A stretch of DNA of 25,523 nucleotides, from assembly GCA_038329845.1 (NCBI GenBank), contig JBBQNJ010000073.1:1-25523 (forward strand). Reading direction: 5' to 3'. Position 1 is the stretch's first letter. Each line of letters opens with the position of its first letter. This stretch comes from JBBQNJ01 sp038329845. GTDB taxonomy: Bacteria; Planctomycetota; Phycisphaerae; Tepidisphaerales; Tepidisphaeraceae. This document shows, piece after piece, positions 15,681-22,002 of this stretch. The position numbers and the translations under genes are program-made. The notes beneath the pieces were generated by a model. It made no database searches, was not told where the DNA came from, and saw only the letters and a program-made list of their open reading frames with translations.

Positions 15681-15876
15681 GGTCCAATCCTTCTTTTCTT
15701 AAGGCCTAAAAGCACCGCGATCCAGCCATTGGTCGCGGACAAGCCGGGCATTGTAGCGGAAAATCGTAATTTACGAACCGCCGACCGAGAATCGGGTGTT
15801 CCAGGGATGTATCGCGGAGCTGCCGTCCAGGGTCGGCACTTTTTTCATGCCCGCGGGCCACTGGGGCGCGGCCGGT

Positions 15877-16119
15877 TCACCATTGTTTGGTTCCCATGCC
15901 GTAAAAACCTCCGCCGTCGGCTTTGAGATATCCTCGGCGGCCGAGTTCCTCCCAGACCTCGCGGGCGAACCCGCTGGGCGGCTGGATCGCCGCCACCGTC
16001 GAGCGCGGCCCGGTCAAGGGCGACCGCCCGAGCTTCGAGTCATCCTCGAGTTGCTGCATCTTCAGCTTCTTCTTGAAAGCCTTGTAAGCCCGCTTGAGTT
16101 CCTCATCGCTGTGTTCCAT
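15877..16119 (-). CDS. Small conserved protein of unknown function (80 aa)
   Basis: The sequence begins MEHSDEELKRAYKAFKKKLK, continues with LEDDSKLGRSPLTGPRS and VAAIQPPSGFAREVWEEL, and ends LKADGGGFYGM. The basic N-terminal helix, the strongly polar middle and the Pro-Pro-x-x-F...VWEEL block look evolutionarily constrained. From memory, similar short proteins recur in Planctomycetota, but I cannot name a family. An in-frame extension to 16395 exists, but it is Arg/Ser/Pro-rich and reads as non-coding. No clear ribosome binding site is visible. The protein has no signal peptide or membrane segment. Confidence 0.65.
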   Translation of the reverse strand: MEHSDEELKRAYKAFKKKLKMQQLEDDSKLGRSPLTGPRSTVAAIQPPSGFAREVWEELGRRGYLKADGGGFYGMGTKQW

Positions 16120-16225
16120 GCGAGGGAAGGATACCCGTGCGATGGCGTTAGGGGAACCACGCGGAAACGTGCCGGTGTCACGACGCCCAGCAAAACCAAA
16201 CGCCGAAGGCGACAAAAATCGCTCG

Positions 16226-16453
16226 CTATGCGGCGTCGATCGCCGCGTACACTTGGCCGTGCCGTTGCAGCCACGCGACGTCGCCTTGTCTTGCTCGTCG
16301 CTCCACCTCGCGCAACAACTCCACGGTTTCCGATTCCAGGCACGGCTCGCTCGGATCGGCGTCGGGAATGACGGTTTCCACCTCGACGGCGACAACGAAT
16401 TTCTCCGTTCTCACCAATCGTGTCCTGCAATGACGCTCGCCTTGAATGCGCAT
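16226..16453 (-). CDS. Small partner protein of the DUF4258 gene (antitoxin-like)
   Basis: 75 residues, starting MRIQGERHCRTRLVRTEKFV. It includes the acidic strand VVAVEVETVIPDADPSEPCL and a predicted amphipathic helix (SETVELLREVERRARQGDVAWLQRHG). The start is fixed by GAGGTGA (16458-16464), which overlaps the stop codon of the preceding DUF4258 gene; only 4 bases separate the two coding regions. That coupling and the small sizes resemble a toxin-antitoxin operon with the toxin first. It has neither a helix-turn-helix nor CxxC zinc motifs, so it is not a YgiT/MqsA-type antitoxin. Its role is inferred from context. Confidence 0.6.
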   Translation of the reverse strand: MRIQGERHCRTRLVRTEKFVVAVEVETVIPDADPSEPCLESETVELLREVERRARQGDVAWLQRHGQVYAAIDAA

Positions 16454-16457
16454 CGGA

Positions 16458-16464
16458 TCACCTC
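16458..16464 (-). promoter_or_regulatory. Shine-Dalgarno site GAGGTGA overlapping the DUF4258 stop codon
   Basis: The site is a strong anti-SD match 4 bases before ATG at 16453, and its TGA is the stop codon of the upstream gene. This is the arrangement expected for translational coupling of a two-gene unit. Confidence 0.65.
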
Positions 16465-16742
16465 GGATGAAAGTACACCGTGACCAGCTTGGCGATGTCA
16501 GCCGATTCGATATACGACCAAACCGCCACCACCCCGGTGCCATCCGCAAGCACCTGGGCAACTTCGACGACGGCGTTGGGATGGGCATCTTTTCGTTCTG
16601 CCAGGCAGCGACCCATTCCAATGCCGTCAACGATCTGCCATTCCAGCACGCCGCGTTCTTCGAGCCGCTCGGCGGCGTGCTGGCCGACGATATACCGACC
16701 GGAAAGAACCAGCCGCCGGATCGTCACGAAAAGCGACTGCAC
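16458..16742 (-). CDS. DUF4258-domain protein (toxin-like)
   Basis: About 94 residues if the GTG at 16742 is used; an ATG at 16838 would add a leader without domain character. The core IVGQHAAERLEERGVLEWQI and the C-terminal strand VVAVWSYIESADIAKLVTVY match the DUF4258 pattern. There a conserved His and Arg/Glu cluster precedes a beta-sheet resembling RelE/MqsR-type mRNA interferases. DUF4258 genes are usually the first gene of a small operon with an antitoxin-like second gene, as here. Toxicity is not shown by the sequence. The start is uncertain. Confidence 0.65.
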   Translation of the reverse strand: MQSLFVTIRRLVLSGRYIVGQHAAERLEERGVLEWQIVDGIGMGRCLAERKDAHPNAVVEVAQVLADGTGVVAVWSYIESADIAKLVTVYFHPR

Positions 16743-16847
16743 GTCTTTATCATACCCCAATGCGGGCCGGGTCGCACACGAACGGATCCCAAGCGCGAGA
16801 GCGGCGTCGCTATCGAAAACCGAGGTCCGGCCGAACACCCGACCCGC

Positions 16848-17642
16848 CTATCGCAGCCTTGTCCACAACATCCATCCCCCGTCGTAAAGCATGTACCAGC
16901 CGAGGGAAAATGTGATCAGGTAGACGATCCGGCTGAAAAGTTTGTCGGACAGACGCCGGTTCATCCACAGCCCCAGGAGTGCGCCGACCAGCACCAGAGG
17001 CAGGAACTGGAGCGTGAACGAGAGGTTGGCCTTGGCGAACTGACCGGAGAAGTAGTAGGCCGGGAGCTTGGCGCTGTTGAGAATGAAAAAGTAGATCGCG
17101 CAGGTGCCGACGAAAAGCCGGCGGTCCAGGCGCAGGGGCAGCAGGTACATGGCGATGATCGGTCCGGCGGCGTGGGCGAGAGTCGAGCTGACGGCGGCGA
17201 AGGCGCCGGTGAGATGGCTTCGCCACGGCTCGGGCATCAGGTGCTGCTGCACGCCCTTGTATTGTCGCCACCAGTGGATGCCGACCAGCAGGACCGATTC
17301 GAAGCCGATCTCGATGCGGATCAGCGCCCCGACGAGGTGGGCCTGGGAGTGGAACCACCACAGCAGCAGCCCGCCACCGATCACCCCGATGGCCGTGCCG
17401 GGCAGCAGGTGCTTGACGATCCCCAGCGAAAAAAGCCGCCGATACTGGTAGACGGCGATGAAGTCGCCGGTAATCAACAGCGGCAGAAGCAGCCCCAGCG
17501 CGGCCTCGGAACCGCGCGGAGTGTGGCCCATGGCGATCGCGGTCATGGGCACGATCATCAACCCCACGCCGGCGCCGAACCCGGATTTAGTCACCCCGAT
17601 CAAAAACACCGCCAGACAAACCACCAGCCACCAGACCGTCAT
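16848..17642 (-). CDS. TauE/SafE-family membrane transporter
   Basis: 264 residues with about eight hydrophobic segments. The opening WWLVVCLAVFLIGVTKSGFG and VGLMIVPMTAIAMG carry the family's first repeat motif (G-x-x-K-x-G-x-G...P). The second half has FAAVSSTLAHAAGPIIAMYL, its characteristic counterpart, and ends with FLPLVLVGALLGLWMNRRLS. Family members export sulfite, sulfoacetate or other organic anions across the inner membrane. The ATG at 17642 begins 41 bases after the stop codon of the upstream UroD-like gene, so the two are probably cotranscribed. An N-terminal extension as far as 18002 would run antisense through no known domain and is not used. The substrate is unknown. Confidence 0.88.
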   Translation of the reverse strand: MTVWWLVVCLAVFLIGVTKSGFGAGVGLMIVPMTAIAMGHTPRGSEAALGLLLPLLITGDFIAVYQYRRLFSLGIVKHLLPGTAIGVIGGGLLLWWFHSQAHLVGALIRIEIGFESVLLVGIHWWRQYKGVQQHLMPEPWRSHLTGAFAAVSSTLAHAAGPIIAMYLLPLRLDRRLFVGTCAIYFFILNSAKLPAYYFSGQFAKANLSFTLQFLPLVLVGALLGLWMNRRLSDKLFSRIVYLITFSLGWYMLYDGGWMLWTRLR

Positions 17643-17683
17643 GTCCGCGATTGTGGCGATGGCCGCAGAGCGGGCAAGAGAGC

Positions 17684-18829
17684 CTACCGGGCCTTGCGGG
17701 CCTCGCAGCAGCATTGTTGGCGGACGCGCAGATAGGTCGAGAGATTGTCCGCGGGGATGTCGTGAGTGATCCCGCCGCCGACGTTGCAGACGAATCGACG
17801 GGCCCTGGCGCCCGTTGTGACGCACTGGCGCACCTCGCGCTCGATTTGCTCGGGCGTGCCCCGGGCCAGGGTCGCGCTGTTGATGTTCCCGATCAGCAAC
17901 TTCTCGGGATGGCGCTGCACCACCGTCTGGAGGTCCACGAGGTATTCGAAGTTCAACCCATCGGCACCGGCGGCGAAAATGTCGTCGACGAACGCGCTGC
18001 AATCGCCGTCGCTGGTGAAGATGATCGGAATGCCCCTGTCTCGCAGCGGTGCGAAGATCGCGGGATAATGCACAAAAATATGGCGGCGATACCAGTCCGG
18101 GTGGAACAGCGGTCCGCTGCTCATGGTCAAATCATCGTGCAGGATGAAGCCCTTGAGGTTCGGCACCTGCGACCAGGCCGTGGTGATCCGCAGCGAGATC
18201 TCGGCGAAGCGCTCCATCAGCCGCGCGAACCGCGATTCCTCCATGCCGGCCTCGCACAGCATCTCGAAGCCGAATATCGCCAGCGGCCAGTGATATGCCG
18301 TCGTGTAATGATGCGGCAGCGGAACGCAGGTGTCGCCGCAGCTTCTCAGCGCTGTGGCATACTCGGTGAGGAAATCGGCGCGATATTCATCGACCGTTTT
18401 CGGGAAATGCTCGAGCGGCTGAAACTCCAGGGCCTCATCCACCGAGGCGGGCTTGGGAACATGCACGAAGTGCCGCCCGTCTTCCTGATGGACGGCCCCG
18501 AAGATTCCCCATTGGACGACCTCGAGGCCTTCACGGGTGCGCTTGACGGACTGCCCGTCGCTCCAGTCAAAAATCTCGTCACCGCCCAGTGCCGATTCGG
18601 CATCGCCGCCGCCGTTGTCCGGCAGACCCCCGCCCCACAGCAGGTCGATCTCGAGTACTTCGGCGAATCGACGGAAACAATCGCCGAGCCTCGACGGTTC
18701 GGCCAGGGGGTCGATTCCCGTGAAATGCTTCAGCACCTCGCGCGAGGCACCGCGCGGATGCTCCATCACGGGAATTCTCGCCCCGTGATAGTCCGGAGCC
18801 AACACGTCAAGGCCCAGGGATTGTGACAT
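17684..18829 (-). CDS. UroD-like (uroporphyrinogen decarboxylase family) protein
   Basis: 381 residues. The barrel-type signatures are FILHDDLTMSSGPLFHPDWY, followed by IPIIFTSDGDCSAFVDDIFA, ADGLNFEYLVDLQTV, LLIGNINSATLARGTPEQI and a Gly-rich end (FVCNVGGGITHDIPADNL). This is the layout of UroD-like methyltransferase homologues rather than of heme-pathway HemE. It is not closely similar to the UroD-like protein at 382-1431, which has HSCG where this one has TSDGDC. It is followed by the permease gene, suggesting uptake or export of a methylated or anionic metabolite linked to its reaction. The ATG at 18829 has a modest AGGA 4 bases upstream. Confidence 0.85.
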   Translation of the reverse strand: MSQSLGLDVLAPDYHGARIPVMEHPRGASREVLKHFTGIDPLAEPSRLGDCFRRFAEVLEIDLLWGGGLPDNGGGDAESALGGDEIFDWSDGQSVKRTREGLEVVQWGIFGAVHQEDGRHFVHVPKPASVDEALEFQPLEHFPKTVDEYRADFLTEYATALRSCGDTCVPLPHHYTTAYHWPLAIFGFEMLCEAGMEESRFARLMERFAEISLRITTAWSQVPNLKGFILHDDLTMSSGPLFHPDWYRRHIFVHYPAIFAPLRDRGIPIIFTSDGDCSAFVDDIFAAGADGLNFEYLVDLQTVVQRHPEKLLIGNINSATLARGTPEQIEREVRQCVTTGARARRFVCNVGGGITHDIPADNLSTYLRVRQQCCCEARKAR

Positions 18830-18938
18830 GGGATCCTATTACGCTGGTGATGCGATCGAGCGTCAAGGGTTCGTCAACTGAAAATGCAAGAAAAGCGCGG
18901 GCCTTGGGTCGGCCTGCGCTTGAAGGGCCCCTTTCAAG

Positions 18939-19062
18939 CACAAGAACGCCCCGTCCAACCACGAGAACACCGCGTCCAAGAACAAGAACGCCCCTCCCAA
19001 GCGCTTGAAAGCCCCTCAATCTCAAGATTCCGCGCCTGATTCTCAAGATTCCGCGCTGAGTT
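18939..19062. repeat. Second 21-bp-period tandem array (degenerate)
   Basis: Six units of 21 bp: CACAAGAACGCCCCGTCCAAC-type copies at 18939-18959, 18960-18980 and 18981-19001, a divergent unit at 19002, and two CTCAAGATTCCGCGC units at 19021-19062 (phase shifted by two bases). The first three copies share AAGAACGC or a close variant with the 3646-3876 array. The array fills most of the 290-base gap between two genes, and no gene is seen in it. Confidence 0.75.
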
Positions 19063-19123
19063 TCCGTGTTTGCCCCCCATCCATTTGTCGTTTTGGCCGA
19101 AACAGGATTAAATAGGCCACCCC

Positions 19124-19408
19124 ATGCCCCAAGCCATGATCCAAATCCAAGTCACCTACACCGTCGAGAAAGCCGGCCGGATCTATGTCATCGAGCACGT
19201 CCCCGCCCGTGTCTGCAAGGAAACTGGCGAGCAATTCTTCGACCCGCAGACTGTTAGAAACATCCAAGCCCTAATCAACAACGGAGCAAAGCCCGCGCGT
19301 ATGATCCAGGCGCCCGTGCAGGGCGGGTGCGCGTGGGATGCTGCGCCGGGGTATGGCTTGCCGGTCGGTTTCTATGGCGGTGACAGCTTCCATTTCCCGG
19401 TGAGATAG
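19124..19408 (+). CDS. YgiT/MqsA-N-like small protein, probably 3'-altered
   Basis: 94 residues starting MPQAMIQIQVTYTVEKAGRI. The stretch IEHVPARVCKETGEQFFDP followed by TVRNIQALI matches the second half of YgiT-type zinc-finger antitoxins. In those, VPAxVCxxCGE is usual; here the second Cys is Thr (CKET) and the N-terminal CxxC is absent, so zinc binding is unlikely. Relatives usually end soon after the PV motif (here PVQ), whereas this frame continues through ~30 Gly/Ala/Phe residues and overlaps the beta-helix gene on the other strand by 37 bases. The natural 3' end may have been replaced at a junction near 19320. No DUF4258 or MqsR partner is adjacent. Confidence 0.6.
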   Translation: MPQAMIQIQVTYTVEKAGRIYVIEHVPARVCKETGEQFFDPQTVRNIQALINNGAKPARMIQAPVQGGCAWDAAPGYGLPVGFYGGDSFHFPVR

Positions 19409-21801
19409 GTCGTCAGGGCATCCTGTTCCTCGTCGTTCAGGGCACGGGTGTAGAGCAGGACTTCGGCGAGTTGGCCGGTGAAGACGTGGAACTTGCCCAT
19501 GGCAGTGCCGCCGAGGGTGAGGTTGGCGAGGGTGCGCGGCTCCTTGCTGCGGTAGAAAAACACCTGAGGCGGGAAACCGGTGGGCTTCTCAGCGCTGAGT
19601 ATCTGCAGCGACCAGTTGGGGGTGATCCAGTCCTTCTCGGTGCCGTTCCAGGCGGAGGCGAGGCGCTGCCAGGGCTCGCCCGGTTGAGGCGAGGCGGCGA
19701 CAACGACGAGAGTGACCGACGAAGAGTCGCCGGCCAGTTGGGTGAGATGGAACGCGCCGCCGCCGACGGCCGGCTTGCCGGCAATGGCGTTGTCGGTGAC
19801 TACGGGTTGCAGGGCCGGGTCGGCCGGGACCGCATCAAGGTGATTGCCGGACTTGTCGAGCCAGCGGGTGACATGCTTCTGGGCGTCGGTCCTGATCGTG
19901 TTGCGATCGGCGGCATCCAGCCAGAGGACAAGACCCTTCGTCAGCATGGCTTTTTCCGTGACCTTGGGCAGGGGCGCCCAGGCGATGCTGGTGCGCTCGC
20001 CCTTGGGCATGTCAGCGGGTGTCCAGGTGGCACCCGCGCCCCAGGGCTCAGCGCCGGCTTCGTAAGCGCCGATGTCGGGGGCGTTGCCCTTGAAAACGTC
20101 GGTGATGCCGGGGACGGGAATCCCCGCATCGATGGCGGCGGAGTTGGGCAGCGGCATACCGCGGTCATCAATGGCACCCTTGCCATTGTGCGAGAGTTCG
20201 GGGGCGAGATCGCCTTGGGCGAAGCTGTTGGTGTCGTTGGGCTTGAGTGTGCCGGTGAGCAGATTGTTGAGGATGCGCGTGCCCTTCTGGGTGAGTGGTC
20301 GGCCGGTGTAGGCGAAGGTGGCAAAGGTCTGGCCGTTGTTCACCAGCGTGTTGTTGGCAACAAGATGGTTCTCAGCGCTGCTGTTGAGGGTGATGCCGGC
20401 ACCGGTGTTGTTCCAGGAGAGGTTGTGGTGGACGGTGAAGTCGTGGCAGAAGTTGTCGAGGTAGATGCCGACGTTCATGTCACCGGTGTTGTCGTGGACC
20501 TGATTGTACGCAATGACACTGCCGGTGCCATCGGTGCCCCAGCAGTAGATGCCGCCAGAATCGCTGGCACGCAGGTCAACGTTGGAGATGTCGCAGTGGG
20601 TGATGGTGATCCGGCGGGAGTTGCCGTGTTGGATGCCATCGCGGCCAGTGCGGAGGAGGGTGCAGCGGTCGATGACAGCGCCAACGGAATCGCCAGCGGT
20701 AATCGCACCATCCAGAGCGCCGGTGTAGTCGGTATCGAAGATGACGCAGTCGATCAGACGGTTGTTCTTGCCGTGGAGACGTACGGCCGAGCCCGAGGTG
20801 CGGCCGAAGCTGCAGTGGCGGAACTCATTGTCCTTACCGGAGACGACCTGGCCGGTGCTGAACGGTCCTGCAAGCTCGCGGGCATGCTCGTTGTAGCGGA
20901 AGTGACAGTTCTCGATCCGGCAGCTTATCGAGTCCTTGAGCGATGGGGCGGCGGCGAAGAACGAGATGCCAATGATCTGGATATGGGCCAGGCCCGAGAG
21001 ATCGAGGCCCAGGTCGCGCCGACGGACCTCAATATCATGGACCTTACCCAGCGGCGTGCAGGGCATGAAGTGGAGTGTGTGACCCTCGTGGAACCACTCG
21101 CCGGGGGCGTTAAGGAGATTGAGGGCGCCGAAGATGATGTACGGATTGCCAGCCTTGGGCTGGTAGGGGTCGTGGGTGTGATACTCGTCGGGTTTGGCCG
21201 GCTTATAGGTCCTGTCAAATCGCAGGCTTCGGCCGGCGGTGTATTGGACAATCTTGCGGGTGGAGGTCCACCAGCGGTCGCCGTTGAGGATCAGCACAAT
21301 GCCGCCGGTGGCATCGCCGGGCGGGAGCTTAGGGTCATTGAGCGTCTCGTAGCCGGTGCCTGGTCCCGCCTCAGCGCGGGGGTAGTCCATGATCTGGTCA
21401 GGCGTGCAGTTGGGAAAGCGGGCCTCGGGCATCATCTTGCCAGCCCGAAAGACCTGATGGACGGGGCCGGGGACGGCGGCAGTGGCAATCGGAGCGGTCG
21501 TCTGCCATGCACTGGTGACCGGGTCGGTGCCCGAGATGGTGACGTCCTCGCCGGGGGCGGCCAGATACGCAATCGGCTTGTCGGGTTGGCCGGACTGACG
21601 CGGGCGGAGTGTTTCGCGATAGGTGCCGGCATGGAGGATGCAGCGATCGCCGGGCTGGAGTTTCTGACTGGTGGCGGCGATGGTTGCGAAGGGCTTTGCG
21701 GCTGAGCCATCGCCATCATCTCGGCCTGCGGGCGAAACGTGAAAGTCGGCCGCGAAGAGAGGCGACGCGAGAAGCGATAGCAATAGGGCGGCGATGCGCA
21801 T
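19372..21801 (-). CDS. Secreted right-handed beta-helix protein with C-terminal LamG-like domain
   Basis: 809 residues. The ATG at 21801 follows GGAG (21809-21812) by 7 bases and gives a clean signal peptide (MRIAALLLSLLASPLFA). The mature start (DFHVSPAGRDDGDGSAAKPF, then AGTYRETL) is the classic opening of polysaccharide-lyase-like beta-helix proteins. Many short coils follow, for example NNRLIDCVIFD, SVGAVIDRCTLLRTGRDGIQ and GAGITLNSSAENHLVANNTL. From ~640 a LamG/concanavalin-like domain appears (GLVLWLDAADRNTI ... WLDKSGNHLDA ... AEVLLYTRALNDEEQDAL). It probably binds or cleaves an extracellular polysaccharide; no catalytic set is certain. It is downstream of the PL8 lyase gene on the same strand. 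Confidence 0.88.
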   Translation of the reverse strand: MRIAALLLSLLASPLFAADFHVSPAGRDDGDGSAAKPFATIAATSQKLQPGDRCILHAGTYRETLRPRQSGQPDKPIAYLAAPGEDVTISGTDPVTSAWQTTAPIATAAVPGPVHQVFRAGKMMPEARFPNCTPDQIMDYPRAEAGPGTGYETLNDPKLPPGDATGGIVLILNGDRWWTSTRKIVQYTAGRSLRFDRTYKPAKPDEYHTHDPYQPKAGNPYIIFGALNLLNAPGEWFHEGHTLHFMPCTPLGKVHDIEVRRRDLGLDLSGLAHIQIIGISFFAAAPSLKDSISCRIENCHFRYNEHARELAGPFSTGQVVSGKDNEFRHCSFGRTSGSAVRLHGKNNRLIDCVIFDTDYTGALDGAITAGDSVGAVIDRCTLLRTGRDGIQHGNSRRITITHCDISNVDLRASDSGGIYCWGTDGTGSVIAYNQVHDNTGDMNVGIYLDNFCHDFTVHHNLSWNNTGAGITLNSSAENHLVANNTLVNNGQTFATFAYTGRPLTQKGTRILNNLLTGTLKPNDTNSFAQGDLAPELSHNGKGAIDDRGMPLPNSAAIDAGIPVPGITDVFKGNAPDIGAYEAGAEPWGAGATWTPADMPKGERTSIAWAPLPKVTEKAMLTKGLVLWLDAADRNTIRTDAQKHVTRWLDKSGNHLDAVPADPALQPVVTDNAIAGKPAVGGGAFHLTQLAGDSSSVTLVVVAASPQPGEPWQRLASAWNGTEKDWITPNWSLQILSAEKPTGFPPQVFFYRSKEPRTLANLTLGGTAMGKFHVFTGQLAEVLLYTRALNDEEQDALTTYLTGKWKLSPP

Positions 21802-22002
21802 GCGATGTCTCCGGAACTGATACCGGGGAGGAAAGCAGAGCGTTGCACAGAATGGCCAATACCCAAGCACCAATGACTCCCGATGGAATCGGGACCCAAC
21901 GACAAATGAGATAGATTGAAGGGGGGGGGGACGCATGAAGAGCTACGTCCTCTTCAGTCCAGTCGAACTGTTCGGCGCTGAGATAGCCTTCGTTGATTTA
22001 AA

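Noticed and set aside
15878..16395. 172-residue version of the small conserved protein
   Set aside because: The first 92 residues are Arg/Ser/Pro-rich with no pattern; the internal ATG at 16119 begins the plausible protein.
16446..17735. 429-residue plus-strand frame opposite the permease and TA-like genes
   Set aside because: Low-complexity Gln/Asp/His/Pro composition; the minus strand carries the recognisable proteins.
21921..21930. Ten-G homopolymer upstream of the beta-helix gene as a phase-variation tract
   Set aside because: It lies about 120 bases upstream of the start codon supported by GGAG and not inside the coding region; variation cannot be judged from one sequence.
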